NCBI GenBank assembly: GCA_028285385.1
Contig: JANQPR010000090.1
Span: 1 to 33,002 of the forward strand
Origin: Phycisphaera sp.
Lineage (GTDB): Bacteria > Planctomycetota > Phycisphaerae > Phycisphaerales > Phycisphaeraceae
Direction of reading: 5' to 3'
Length of the DNA: 33,002 bases
The notes under the pieces were generated by a model, which saw only the letters and a program-made list of their open reading frames with translations, was not told the DNA's origin and ran no database searches. The translations under genes were made by a program, and so were the position numbers. Below, piece after piece: positions 7,574 to 15,623 of the stretch. Positions within the stretch are counted from its first letter, which is position 1. The number at the start of each line of letters is the position of its first letter.

Positions 7574-8149
7574 ATGCTCGCCGACCTGCTGACCTGGCTC
7601 GACGCCCACCCGTACCTCTGGCCGCTGTTCATCGTGCCCGCCCGGGTCGCCGACGTGTCACTCGGGACGGTGCGCACCATCGCCGTCGTGCGCGGCCGAC
7701 GCGTGTTGGCCACCGTGCTCGGCTTCGTCGAGGTGATCCTCTGGGTGAGCGTCGTCTCGGGCGTGTTGGCCGAGATCACGCTGCTGAAGCTCGTCAGCTA
7801 CGCGACCGGCTTCGCGCTGGGCAACCTGGCCGGCATCTGGATCGAGCAGCGGATGGCGCTGGGCGAGCAGTTGGTCACGCTGGTATCGTCCCACCGGACA
7901 CAGTCGGTCGCGTTCGCGCTGCGGCTGGCGAACTACGTCGTGACCGAGGTCCCCGCGAAGGGCCGGGCCGGTGAGGTGGCGATGTGCTTCGCTGTCGTGC
8001 CGCGGCGCCAGACCCGGGAGCTGCTGACGACGGCACGGGGGGTGGACGCCGACGTCCACGCCGTCGTGCAGGACATCAACGCGACCGATCTGACCATGCC
8101 TCACACCCGCCGCGCTACCGGCTGGCGCGCCGTGTTCCAGCGGAAGTAG
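7574..8149 (+). CDS. UPF0316/DUF2179-type membrane protein
   Basis: 191 residues from ATG 7574. Three hydrophobic segments fill the first ~90 residues (PLFIVPARVADVSLGTVRTI; VLATVLGFVEVILWVSVVSG; VSYATGFALGNLAGIWIEQ), followed by a soluble C-terminal domain. The motif DVSLGTVRTIAVVRGRR and the Gly-rich third helix match the UPF0316 family. The function is not established; the C-terminal domain is PII-like in related proteins. A TACGCT hexamer lies nine bases before the ATG and there is no Shine-Dalgarno. The next gene starts 78 bases downstream on the same strand. Confidence 0.85.
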   Translation: MLADLLTWLDAHPYLWPLFIVPARVADVSLGTVRTIAVVRGRRVLATVLGFVEVILWVSVVSGVLAEITLLKLVSYATGFALGNLAGIWIEQRMALGEQLVTLVSSHRTQSVAFALRLANYVVTEVPAKGRAGEVAMCFAVVPRRQTRELLTTARGVDADVHAVVQDINATDLTMPHTRRATGWRAVFQRK

Positions 8150-8215
8150 CCCGGCGTCTGCCATTAATGCAACTCGACGCGCCGGCAACCGCGACGCCGC
8201 CACGCGGCGGCACGG

Positions 8216-8221
8216 TATCTT
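8216..8221 (+). promoter_or_regulatory. -10-like TATCTT six bases before GTG 8228
   Basis: TATCTT (8216-8221) is followed by CCACGG and then the GTG start at 8228. No Shine-Dalgarno fits in this gap, so a leaderless transcript for the DUF3137-like/lemA pair is suggested. Confidence 0.45.
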
Positions 8222-8227
8222 CCACGG

Positions 8228-8977
8228 GTGGAATTCGAGATCGGCGCCCTGATCCCGTTTGCGTTCGTGGCGATCGTCGTCGTGATGATCGTGTCGGGGC
8301 TGCTCGGCCACCGCGCCGCCAAAAAACGCAAGGAGATGCTCGGCGAGTGGGCGCAGTCGCTCGGGCTGAACTTCCGGCACGGGCAGGACCCGACCTTTGA
8401 TGGCATGTTCACTTTCCGCGCGCTGCGGCAGGGCAAGAACCGCTACGCCTACAACGTCGCGTCCGGCGACTTCGAGGGCCGGTACGCCTGGGCGTTCGAC
8501 TACCACTATGAGACCGAGTCAACCCGCACGGTCACCGACGGCAAAGGCAACACCCGCACCGAGAAGACCACGACGCACCACCACTTCTCTGCGGTCATCG
8601 CCGCGGCGAACGTCCCGCTCAAGCGTCTCGTCATCCGGCCCGAGGGCTGGTTCGACCGGATCAAGTCGTTTTTCGGCCACGACGACATCGACTTCGAGTC
8701 CGGCGAGTTCAGCCGTCGGTACCACGTCTCGGCCGACGACCGCAAGTGGGCCTACGACGTGCTACACGCCCGGGCGATCCAGGCCCTGCTCGACGGGCCT
8801 CGGTGCACGATCGAGTTCGACGACGACCGGCACGTGCTTGTGCTCACCGGGCACGGCCGGCTCAAGCCCGACGGCTTCTACGAGTCGCTCCGCACCGCCG
8901 ATACACTGCTCGACCTCATGCCCGAGTACCTCCGGCAGCAACAGCGTCAACTCGACGCCGCGCCGCCCGAAGCCTGA
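8228..8977 (+). CDS. Membrane-anchored DUF3137-like protein, paired with LemA
   Basis: 249 residues from GTG 8228, with no ATG that preserves the N-terminal anchor. It has one transmembrane helix at about 8-26 (IPFAFVAIVVVMIVSGLLG), a short basic stretch, then a soluble domain rich in aromatic residues (RYAWAFDYHYETES; SRRYHVSADDRKWAYDVL; LVLTGHGRLKPDGFYESL). The arrangement and the RYHVSADDRKWAYDVLHARAIQALLD segment resemble DUF3137 proteins, which are commonly neighbours of lemA. The identification is a recollection of family style, not a search result. The lemA gene begins 13 bases after its stop, so the two probably form an operon. Confidence 0.75.
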   Translation: MEFEIGALIPFAFVAIVVVMIVSGLLGHRAAKKRKEMLGEWAQSLGLNFRHGQDPTFDGMFTFRALRQGKNRYAYNVASGDFEGRYAWAFDYHYETESTRTVTDGKGNTRTEKTTTHHHFSAVIAAANVPLKRLVIRPEGWFDRIKSFFGHDDIDFESGEFSRRYHVSADDRKWAYDVLHARAIQALLDGPRCTIEFDDDRHVLVLTGHGRLKPDGFYESLRTADTLLDLMPEYLRQQQRQLDAAPPEA

Positions 8978-8990
8978 ACCCGTCCAAGTC

Positions 8991-9572
8991 ATGGCCCCAA
9001 GCGTCCCCATCCTGATCGCCATCGGCGTCGTGCTGCTGGCGCTGCTCGCGTGGCTCATCGGGACGTACAACGGGTTCGTTCGGCTCCGCAACCACGTCAC
9101 CGAGTCGTGGTCGAACGTCGACACCGAGCTGCAACGCCGGTACGACCTCGTGCCCAACCTGGTTGCCGTGTGCAAGGGGTACGCGGCGCACGAGCGCGAG
9201 ACGTTCGAGGCGGTGACGCGGGCCCGCGCCGCCGCGATCGCCGAGGCCGGGGGCGTGAACCCGCAGGCGCAACGCGAGAACGAGCTGACCGGGTCGCTGC
9301 AACGGCTGCTCGCGGTGTCCGAGCGGTACCCCGAGCTTAAAGCAGCGGAGAACTTCCTCGAGTTGCAACGCGAGCTGGCCAACACCGAGGACCGCATCCA
9401 GGCCGCACGGCGCTTCTACAACGCCAACGTCCGCGACCTGAACACACGGGTCGACAGCTTCCCGTCGAACCTGATCGCCGGCGTGTTCGGCTTCGCCCGG
9501 GCCGAGTACTTCGAAGTCACCACGGCCGCCGCGCGGTCAGCATCAACCGTCGCGCTCGACGCAGCCAAGTAA
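8991..9572 (+). CDS. lemA: LemA family membrane protein
   Basis: 193 residues from ATG 8991. An N-terminal transmembrane helix (about 5-22, VPILIAIGVVLLALLAWLIG) precedes the LemA signature YNGFVRLRNHVTESWSNVDT and LQRRYDLVPNLV, a helical domain (AVSERYPELKAAENFLELQ, ELANTEDRIQAARRFYN) and NLIAGVFGF. LemA proteins are widespread, mostly helical, with the C-terminal domain facing the cytoplasm in characterised examples. Their molecular function is not settled. It follows a DUF3137-like gene by 13 bases. The downstream AraC gene is convergent. Confidence 0.93.
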   Translation: MAPSVPILIAIGVVLLALLAWLIGTYNGFVRLRNHVTESWSNVDTELQRRYDLVPNLVAVCKGYAAHERETFEAVTRARAAAIAEAGGVNPQAQRENELTGSLQRLLAVSERYPELKAAENFLELQRELANTEDRIQAARRFYNANVRDLNTRVDSFPSNLIAGVFGFARAEYFEVTTAAARSASTVALDAAK

Positions 9573-9591
9573 CCAACCTTGGCAGCCCGGC

Positions 9592-10431
9592 CTAGGATCG
9601 ACGGAGCGCCGCGCGGAACTGCCGCGGCGACGCGTCGCGCAGCCGACGGAACACGCGGTTGAAGTGCGCCACGTTGCCGAAGCCGGAGTCGAAGCACACG
9701 TCGGTCACCGGGTCGTCGGTCTCGGCCAGCAGTCGGCAGGCGTGCGCCACACGCAGCTCGTGCAGGTACGAGACGACCGTCCGCCCCATCAGTCGTCGGA
9801 ACATCCGGCACGTTGCCGACGGAGTCAGGCCCGTCGCGACCGCGACCTCGGTGAGGCTGATCTCGTCGAGGTAGTTCTCGTTCAGCAGTCGGCAAGCCGC
9901 GTCGATCCGTCGCCGATCGCCTTCGCGCATCCCGCGGTTGGCAGGGCTTTCACACAGGCGTCGGCCGGCCGTTTCCGTCAACAAGAGCAAGACATCAAGC
10001 AGTCCGGTGAGGCGCCGGGCACCGGCTCGCTGGGGGAGGCGCTCAAGCCGAGCGGACAAGGCGGCGTCGCGGAACACCAGGCCGTGCTCGGCTTCGCGGA
10101 GTAGTTGCCGAACCGGCGTCAACTCTGGGAGGTCAAAGAAATCACCGCCCAACGCGTCGTCACGGAACTGAGTCACCACCGCGCTACAGCGGGGACCGTC
10201 GGCGTCGCCCCGCCACGAGTGCGGCACGTCCGAGGCAATCAGCACGACCTCGCCCACCGTGAACGGTTCGATGTGATCGCCGACGAAACGCTGCCCTCTT
10301 CCGCCGGTAATGAGCGTCAACTCGTGCTCCGGATGAAGGTGCCAGAAGAACGGGAACGCGTCACACACAAACGCACGCGACTCGAACGACGCGCCGCGGG
10401 GCTTCGGGATGGTCTCGACGGCCGGCAGCAC
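9592..10431 (-). CDS. AraC family transcriptional regulator
   Basis: 279 residues from GTG 10431. The N-terminal part is cupin-like (FFWHLHPEHELTLITGGRGQRFVGD, then FTVGEVVLIASDVPHSW), the usual small-ligand sensing domain of carbohydrate-responsive AraC proteins. The C-terminal ~100 residues hold two helix-turn-helices: ISLTEVAVATGLTPSATCRMFRRLMGR and VTDVCFDSGFGNVAHFNRVFR, ending in the conserved ASPRQFR. It is divergent from a PhyH dioxygenase gene with 153 AT-richer bases between them, so it probably regulates that gene and itself. A promoter, TTGATG-16-TATTTT, is visible on its strand. The ligand is unknown. Confidence 0.93.
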   Translation of the reverse strand: MLPAVETIPKPRGASFESRAFVCDAFPFFWHLHPEHELTLITGGRGQRFVGDHIEPFTVGEVVLIASDVPHSWRGDADGPRCSAVVTQFRDDALGGDFFDLPELTPVRQLLREAEHGLVFRDAALSARLERLPQRAGARRLTGLLDVLLLLTETAGRRLCESPANRGMREGDRRRIDAACRLLNENYLDEISLTEVAVATGLTPSATCRMFRRLMGRTVVSYLHELRVAHACRLLAETDDPVTDVCFDSGFGNVAHFNRVFRRLRDASPRQFRAALRRS

Positions 10432-10442
10432 TGAGTACCGCT

Positions 10443-10470
10443 AAAATACACCTTCAATCAGGCACATCAA
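10443..10470 (-). promoter_or_regulatory. Promoter of the AraC-type regulator gene
   Basis: On the minus strand TTGATG (10470-10465) and TATTTT (10448-10443) are separated by 16 bases. The -10 ends 11 bases before the GTG start at 10431, so the 5' leader would be only a few bases. Confidence 0.45.
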
Positions 10471-10480
10471 TTCAAAAATG

Positions 10481-10500
10481 TCAAAATCGCATCGATTTGA
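10481..10500. promoter_or_regulatory. Near-palindrome in the AraC/PhyH divergent promoter region
   Basis: TCAAAATCG-CA-TCGATTTGA is an imperfect dyad (one extra A in the left arm). It lies in the AT-richer divergent region, 11 bases upstream of the AraC -35. It is a candidate operator; binding by the neighbouring AraC protein is only inferred. Confidence 0.4.
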
Positions 10501-10584
10501 GCGGATTCTGGCGTAGCCGCTGCGGACTGTTGCGGCGATGGTGTCCCGCCGTTTCAGCCAATCGATACCGACCGAGAAACACCG

Positions 10585-11430
10585 ATGACTACCACCATTG
10601 ATCTGCCCGCCGCGATCCGCGCCGAACTCGACTCACCCTTCACGCTCAGCGACGAACAGAAGCAACACTTCCGTGAGGACGGGTTCATCAAGCTCAAGGA
10701 GTTCTTCTCGCCCGGGTTGCTCGCGTTCTTCGACGAGGCCGTGACCGCCAAGACCTTCGAGCTCAACCCGCTCAAGGGCACCGCGATGAAAGACCGCGAT
10801 ACGTACGGCCAAGCGTTCATCCAGGTCAGCAACCTCTGGCCGCGCGACGAGGTGGTGAAGCAACTCGCGTTCAGCCGGCGCGCGGCGCAGACAGCGGCCG
10901 AGTTGGTCGACGCCTCGGGCGTCCGCATGTGGCACGACCAGGCGCTCTACAAGGAGCCGGCCGGCGGGTTCACGCCCTGGCACGTCGACCAGTACTACTG
11001 GCCGATGAGCCACGGCAAGAGCGTGACGCTATGGATGCCCTTCACCGCCGTGCCGATCGACATGGGCCCGTTGTGCTTCGGCAAGGGCAGCCACCGAAAG
11101 TACATCGCGCGGGACATCGCGATCTCCGACGAATCCGAGAAGCTGATCACCGAAGAGGTCCGCAAACACGAGATCACCGAAGTGTTCGAGCCCTACGACT
11201 TAGGCGAGGTCAGCTTCCACTACGGCTGGACGCTGCACCGCGCCGGCGGCAACACGACCAACGAGGCCCGCCGGGTGTTCACCGTGATCTATATGGACGA
11301 AGACATGCGGCTGATCGAGCCACGCAACGAGAACCACGAGGCCGACTGGAAGGCCTGGACGCCGAGCACCAAGGTCGGCGAGGTGATGGCCGACGAGCTG
11401 AACCCGGTGCTGTACACGACGCGGGGCTGA
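10585..11430 (+). CDS. Phytanoyl-CoA dioxygenase (PhyH) family protein
   Basis: 281 residues, the usual length for PhyH-type Fe(II)/2-oxoglutarate oxygenases. The iron triad is visible: His133 and Asp135 in PWHVDQYYWP and a distal His218 in GWTLHRAGGN. Arg229/Arg230 (EARRVFTVIY) is placed to bind 2-oxoglutarate. The N-terminal FREDGFIKLKEFFSPGLL is typical of the family. It would hydroxylate a small organic molecule; the substrate cannot be read from sequence. It is divergent from an AraC regulator with a sugar-type cupin sensor, so an inducible catabolic role is plausible. The aldo/keto reductase downstream is convergent (15 bases apart). Confidence 0.92.
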   Translation: MTTTIDLPAAIRAELDSPFTLSDEQKQHFREDGFIKLKEFFSPGLLAFFDEAVTAKTFELNPLKGTAMKDRDTYGQAFIQVSNLWPRDEVVKQLAFSRRAAQTAAELVDASGVRMWHDQALYKEPAGGFTPWHVDQYYWPMSHGKSVTLWMPFTAVPIDMGPLCFGKGSHRKYIARDIAISDESEKLITEEVRKHEITEVFEPYDLGEVSFHYGWTLHRAGGNTTNEARRVFTVIYMDEDMRLIEPRNENHEADWKAWTPSTKVGEVMADELNPVLYTTRG

Positions 11431-11445
11431 CCGAGGCGAGACGCG

Positions 11446-12495
11446 TCAGAACCGGTGTTCCGCCGGCCCGAACGACGCGTTGTAGAACGGGACCACGTGC
11501 TCGCCCGGCGGGACGAGTTCGTCGATCGTGGCGCGGTCGTCGTCGGTGAGCGTCACGTCCATCGCGGCGAGGTTGTCGTCGAGTTGCTCCATCGTGCGGG
11601 GCCCGATGATCGGCGAGGTCACACCCGGCTGGTCTCGGCACCACGCCAACGCGAACTGCGACACGGTGCAGCCCTTCGCCACGGCGAGTTTCTCGACTTC
11701 ATCGACGACGTCGAACGCCCGCTGCACCTGCAGGATCCCCTGTCGGGGGTGCCCCTTGCCGAAACGCGAATCGCTGGGCGGGGTCTCGTTGCGGTTGTAC
11801 TTCCCGGTCAGGAAGCCACCGGCCAACGGCGACCAGGGGATCACGCCCAGGCCGTACGATTGGCACACAGGCAGCAACTCGCGCTCGATGCGGCGGTCGA
11901 GGATGTGGTACGGCGGCTGCTCGGTCACAAAGCGGTTCAACCCGTAACGCTCCGCCGCCCAAAGCGACTCGATCACCTGATACGCCGCGAACGTCGAACA
12001 CCCGATGTAACGCACCTTGCCGCTACGCACGAGGTCGTCGAAGGCGCGGAGGGTTTCGTCGATGGCGCATGCCGGGTGCGGCCGGTGGATCTGGTAGAGG
12101 TCGATGTAGTCGGTCTGCAGGCGCTTTAGGGACGCCTCGCACTGCTCGATGATCTGCCGACGCGAGTTGCCCCAGCGGTTCGGGTTGAGCGTGGCGTGCA
12201 ACTCGGACACGGCAAGGCCATCCGGGGCATCGGCCTTGTGCATGTTGCCGTGGCACTTGGTCGCGAGGACAACGAAGTCACGGTGCCCGTTGCGTTTGAG
12301 TGCTTCACCGGTGACGACCTCGCTTCGGCCGGTCGAGTAGACGTTGGCGGTGTCGAGGAAGTTGATACCGGCGTCGATGGCGCGGTCGATGATGGCGTAG
12401 CTGTCGTCCGGGTCGGTACGCCCGCCGAACATCATGCAGCCGAGGGTGAGCGGGGAGACGCGGATGCCGGTGCGGCCGAGGTAGCGGTAGTCCAT
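11446..12495 (-). CDS. Aldo/keto reductase
   Basis: 349 residues, NADPH-dependent (alpha/beta)8-barrel oxidoreductase. The catalytic tetrad is present: Asp48 and Tyr53 in FLDTANVYSTGRSE, Lys80 in LATKCHG, His137 in IDLYQIHRPHP. MDYRYLGRTGIRVSPLTLGCMMFG and the C-terminal PIIGPRTMEQLDDNLAA (cofactor phosphate site) match the YajO/Tas-like or Kv-beta-like subfamily. The start is ATG 12495: family N-termini begin here, and TATAGT lies exactly six bases upstream on this strand without a Shine-Dalgarno. The open frame extends upstream only because it reads antisense to the protease gene. The substrate is unknown. Confidence 0.95.
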   Translation of the reverse strand: MDYRYLGRTGIRVSPLTLGCMMFGGRTDPDDSYAIIDRAIDAGINFLDTANVYSTGRSEVVTGEALKRNGHRDFVVLATKCHGNMHKADAPDGLAVSELHATLNPNRWGNSRRQIIEQCEASLKRLQTDYIDLYQIHRPHPACAIDETLRAFDDLVRSGKVRYIGCSTFAAYQVIESLWAAERYGLNRFVTEQPPYHILDRRIERELLPVCQSYGLGVIPWSPLAGGFLTGKYNRNETPPSDSRFGKGHPRQGILQVQRAFDVVDEVEKLAVAKGCTVSQFALAWCRDQPGVTSPIIGPRTMEQLDDNLAAMDVTLTDDDRATIDELVPPGEHVVPFYNASFGPAEHRF

Positions 12496-12501
12496 GCCAG
12501 G

Positions 12502-12507
12502 ACTATA
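12502..12507 (-). promoter_or_regulatory. -10-like TATAGT six bases before the aldo/keto reductase
   Basis: On the minus strand TATAGT is followed by CCTGGC and ATG 12495. The hexamer overlaps the stop region of the upstream protease gene (ends 12503). No convincing -35 is seen. It suggests an independent leaderless promoter for the reductase. Confidence 0.4.
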
Positions 12508-13495
12508 CGGGCCGCCGCCGACGGAGAGACAGCGCAAAACCGGACGCGCTGAGCGCCGCGAGGGCGGGTTCGGGCACGAGCGTGACGGGGAAGCTGCCGT
12601 AGGTGTAGGCACTCGGCACGGACGCGGCGATGGACGCGAGCTGGGCGGAGGAGCCGGCGAACAGGACGCCGTCGATCCATCCGGACCAGTTGTGGATGGC
12701 GGTGTAGCCGGAGTAGTCGCCGTAGTCGGCGTCGGCACTTCCGTCGATCCCGGCGACGAAGGATGTGACAGCGGCGAGACGCCACTGGCTATCGACGTAG
12801 ACGTAGAGCCCGCCGCCGGAGTCGCCGGGCGCGGCGGCGATCTCGTAAGCCGTGGGCTCGTCGCTGCCGAGCGTGCCGGTGTCGATGAACCGGAACGGGT
12901 CGTCGAAGTCGGTGAGCAGCACGTTGCCGAGGAGGTCGTCGATGGTGTTGGTGCCCGCCCGACCGGTACCTGCACTGCCGTTGACGTAGCCGGTGAGCCC
13001 GGTGCCGGTCGAGCCGTACCCGACCTGGACAGACTGCACGTTGGGCGAGATCGGGCCGGTGTAGAGGTAGGCGGTGTCGGCCGTGACGGGGGCCGCCAAG
13101 CGGACCAACGCGAGGTCGTTGCCGGCTAACGCGTTGCCGGACCAGCCGGCGGTCGTGACGTAGGACTCGGCGGCGTAGGCCCGCCCGTCGATGTGGAACG
13201 CGAGGTTGTTGACGCTATCGACGACGTGTGCGGCCGTGAGTACCCACTGGTCGTCGATCAGTGTGCCGGAGGCGAAGGTGCTGCCGTAGGTCGTGAAGTA
13301 GCCCGTGGACGTGAACGGGTCCTGGGTCGCGATGCTCCGGTAGGTCGAATCGGGGACGGTGTGCAGGATCGTGCCCGCGGCGACCGGGAGGCCGAACGTC
13401 AGCCCAACACCGACGGCCATCGGCACGCCTACCCGATCAAACCCCGCAATATAAAGCGGTACCAACCCCGGACCTCGGCCTGTTGTCGCACGCAT
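12503..13495 (-). CDS. Secreted trypsin-like serine protease with PEP-CTERM tail
   Basis: 330 residues from ATG 13495, which has GAGGAG seven bases upstream. The S1-type catalytic triad is intact: His90 in WVLTAAHVV, Asp127 in NDLALVRL and Ser226 in PGDSGGGLY. The N-terminus is a likely signal peptide (MAVGVGLTFGLPVAAGT after a basic start). The C-terminus, VPEPALAALSASGFALSL followed by RRRR, is a PEP-CTERM sorting signal, which implies export and exosortase-type processing. The substrate is unknown. The gene lies between an ABC exporter and an aldo/keto reductase on the same strand but has its own ribosome-binding site. Confidence 0.92.
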   Translation of the reverse strand: MRATTGRGPGLVPLYIAGFDRVGVPMAVGVGLTFGLPVAAGTILHTVPDSTYRSIATQDPFTSTGYFTTYGSTFASGTLIDDQWVLTAAHVVDSVNNLAFHIDGRAYAAESYVTTAGWSGNALAGNDLALVRLAAPVTADTAYLYTGPISPNVQSVQVGYGSTGTGLTGYVNGSAGTGRAGTNTIDDLLGNVLLTDFDDPFRFIDTGTLGSDEPTAYEIAAAPGDSGGGLYVYVDSQWRLAAVTSFVAGIDGSADADYGDYSGYTAIHNWSGWIDGVLFAGSSAQLASIAASVPSAYTYGSFPVTLVPEPALAALSASGFALSLRRRRPV

Positions 13496-13563
13496 GTGAA
13501 CTCCTCGGATCGAACCAACCCGGCGAAGCCCACCCGCTCCCTGCCCCCCGCCTAACCCGCAAC

Positions 13564-13586
13564 GCAACAACCCCACGGGTTATTGC
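13564..13586. terminator. Hairpin between ABC exporter and protease genes
   Basis: GCAACAACCC-CAC-GGGTTATTGC can form a 10-bp stem with one C-A mismatch and a 3-base loop. It lies 58 bases after the stop of the ABC exporter gene and upstream of the protease. It is a possible terminator; there is no T-run. Confidence 0.35.
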
Positions 13587-13643
13587 AGGAGAACGCTCCC
13601 GCACACATGTCGGTTCGCCAAAGTGCCCGAACCAGATCCCGCG

Positions 13644-15494
13644 TTACGCGGCCTCGGGCCCCGCCATCTGGTGCCGGACGAGCGACTGGTACAACTCGCA
13701 GCGCTGCAGCAGCTCGTGGTGCCGGCCGGTGTCGACGATCCGGCCCGCGTCCATGACGACGATCACGTCCGCGTCGACCACCGTGCTTAGCCGGTGTGCA
13801 ATGATGAAGGTCGTCCGCCCGGCCGTGATCGTCTTCATCGCCGCGTGGATCTTCGCCTCGCTCTCGGCGTCGATCTGGCTGGTCGCCTCGTCCAGGATCA
13901 GGATGCTCGGGTCGCGTAGGATCGCCCGGGCGATGCACAGCCGCTGCTTCTGCCCACCCGACAAGCCCGCGCCGCCCTCGCCGAGCTTCGTGTCGTACCC
14001 GTCGGGGAGCTGCACGATGAAGTCGTGGGCGTGGGCCTGCTTCGCGGCGGCGACGATTGCGTCGCGCTTCGTGTGGCGTCGGCCGTAGGCGATGTTGTCG
14101 GCAATCGTGCCCTCGAACACGATCGTGTGCTGCGTGACGATCGCGAGCTGTTTCCGCAGCGACCGCAGCGAGTGCGCCGCGATGTCATGGCCGTCGATCA
14201 ACACACGGCCGGCGGTCGGCGCGATCAGTCGTGGCAGCAGCGACAGCGTCGTGCTCTTGCCCGAGCCGTTGGGCCCGACGATGGCGACCGTTTGATCGTG
14301 CGGCACGTCCAGAGCGAAGCCGCGCAACGCCGGCGTGTCCGCGCCGGGGTACGTGAACGACACGCCTTCAAAGACCACGCTCTGGCGGTGCCGGGGCAAC
14401 GCGGGGCGTTTCCAGTCCTCGGAGCGGTGCGCCTCGGCCGGCTGCTCCAGCGTTTCCTTCAAACGCACAGCGCCGGCGGCCGACTCCTGCAGGTCGTTGT
14501 TCAGGTTCGCCAACGGCTTGACCGACATCCCCGCACCCGCCAAGGAGAGCAGGACCATCAGCATGTCCGGGCCGTCGGCGGCGCCGTTGAACACGTAGTA
14601 CGCGGCGACCAGCGTCACCACGATCACGCCGACCAGGGCGATCAGCTCGATCACCGGCGATGCGAGCGCCTTGGCCGTCCGGGCCTTCATCTCCTGGGCG
14701 TAGAGCTCGCGATTGATCCGGTTGAACCGCCGGCGTTCGTAGCCCTCGGCGTTGTGCGTACGCACGACCGGCGCCGCCTGCATCGACTCCTGCATCGCCC
14801 CGATCATCAGCCCGTACCGCCGCAGCGCGTACTTGCTCGCCCGACGGATGCGCTTGCCAAACTGCTTGATGCACACCGCGATCGGGATCACGCCAACCAC
14901 GAAGATCATCGACAGCTTCCAGTCGATGATCAACGCCCAGGCCAGGAAAGCGACGCCCATCAGCGACTCGCGCACCGCTTTGCCCATCAGCGCCGTGAAC
15001 CCCCGGCTCATCCGGGCGCTGTCCTGGACGACCCGCGACATCGTGTCGGCCGTGCCGGTCTGCCAGACCCAGGCCATCGGCGCGTGCAGCACCCGGTGGA
15101 AGACGCGCTGCCGGACCCGCATCAGGACGCGCTGTGTCAGTGTGAGCGTCACGAACTGGTGCGTGAACCGGAACAGCGACCCGAACAGCGCGACGATCAG
15201 CACCACGCCGAGCGCTACCGCGAAGCCCTCGAACTTGTCCGCCGGGAGCCGGTCCGCCAAGGCCGTGTGGTCGCCGACCCAGCGTTGCAGGTCTTCTTCC
15301 GCGAGCTTCTGGCGGACCAGGTCGGCGAAGGTCACGTCCGTCGACCCCGCGGCGAACATCACGTCCATCAACCCCATCAGCAACCCGAACCCCGCGAACG
15401 CGCACGCCGCGTCCAGCAGCGCCGCCGCCGCCGCGACCGCGATCAGCCGCTTGTACCGCAGCATCCCCCGGGCGAAGTACCAGAACGCGTCCAT
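13644..15494 (-). CDS. ABC exporter, fused permease and ATPase (MsbA/lipid-exporter type)
   Basis: 616 residues from ATG 15494; upstream in-frame codons lie in the promoter region. The N-terminal membrane domain covers about 1-325 with six predicted helices. The ATPase domain follows: Walker A GPNGSGKS 407-414, Q-loop Gln455, signature LSGGQ 511-515, Walker B ILILDE 531-536 and H-loop IIAHRLS near 565. It would act as a homodimer exporting a hydrophobic compound such as a lipid or lipid-linked sugar, or a drug; the substrate is not evident. It diverges from leuD; its -10-like TATCAT (15504-15509, minus strand) lies in one arm of a 21-bp inverted repeat whose other arm serves leuD. Confidence 0.93.
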   Translation of the reverse strand: MDAFWYFARGMLRYKRLIAVAAAAALLDAACAFAGFGLLMGLMDVMFAAGSTDVTFADLVRQKLAEEDLQRWVGDHTALADRLPADKFEGFAVALGVVLIVALFGSLFRFTHQFVTLTLTQRVLMRVRQRVFHRVLHAPMAWVWQTGTADTMSRVVQDSARMSRGFTALMGKAVRESLMGVAFLAWALIIDWKLSMIFVVGVIPIAVCIKQFGKRIRRASKYALRRYGLMIGAMQESMQAAPVVRTHNAEGYERRRFNRINRELYAQEMKARTAKALASPVIELIALVGVIVVTLVAAYYVFNGAADGPDMLMVLLSLAGAGMSVKPLANLNNDLQESAAGAVRLKETLEQPAEAHRSEDWKRPALPRHRQSVVFEGVSFTYPGADTPALRGFALDVPHDQTVAIVGPNGSGKSTTLSLLPRLIAPTAGRVLIDGHDIAAHSLRSLRKQLAIVTQHTIVFEGTIADNIAYGRRHTKRDAIVAAAKQAHAHDFIVQLPDGYDTKLGEGGAGLSGGQKQRLCIARAILRDPSILILDEATSQIDAESEAKIHAAMKTITAGRTTFIIAHRLSTVVDADVIVVMDAGRIVDTGRHHELLQRCELYQSLVRHQMAGPEAA

Positions 15495-15499
15495 GGGCG

Positions 15500-15621
15500 G
15501 ATGATGATAGATGATCGGTGGATGCTGACATCGGCATCCTGCTAGGCCGGTGTACATCCCGGCCGTGGAGATTTGCCCGGCGATGCCGGGAATCATCGCT
15601 CACCCATCATCTATCATTATC
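15500..15621. promoter_or_regulatory. Mirrored promoter element between the ABC exporter and leuD
   Basis: The 21 bases at 15500-15520 and 15601-15621 are inverted copies of each other (19 of 21 identical), 80 bases apart. In each direction the copy carries ATCATCTATCAT just before a start codon: six bases before leuD ATG 15624 and nine bases before ABC ATG 15494. A further perfect hairpin, CCCGGC-GAT-GCCGGG, lies at 15576-15590. The copies may be duplicated -10 regions or paired operators. Confidence 0.55.
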
Positions 15622-15623
15622 CC

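Noticed and set aside
12496..12975. Upstream extension of the aldo/keto reductase frame
   Set aside because: The extension is Pro/Ser/Thr-rich, overlaps the PEP-CTERM protease gene in another frame of the same strand, and the family N-terminus begins at 12495.
14025..15545. A 506-codon plus-strand frame across the ABC exporter gene
   Set aside because: It is antisense to an exporter with all ATPase motifs. It reads as Arg/His/Gln-rich noise.
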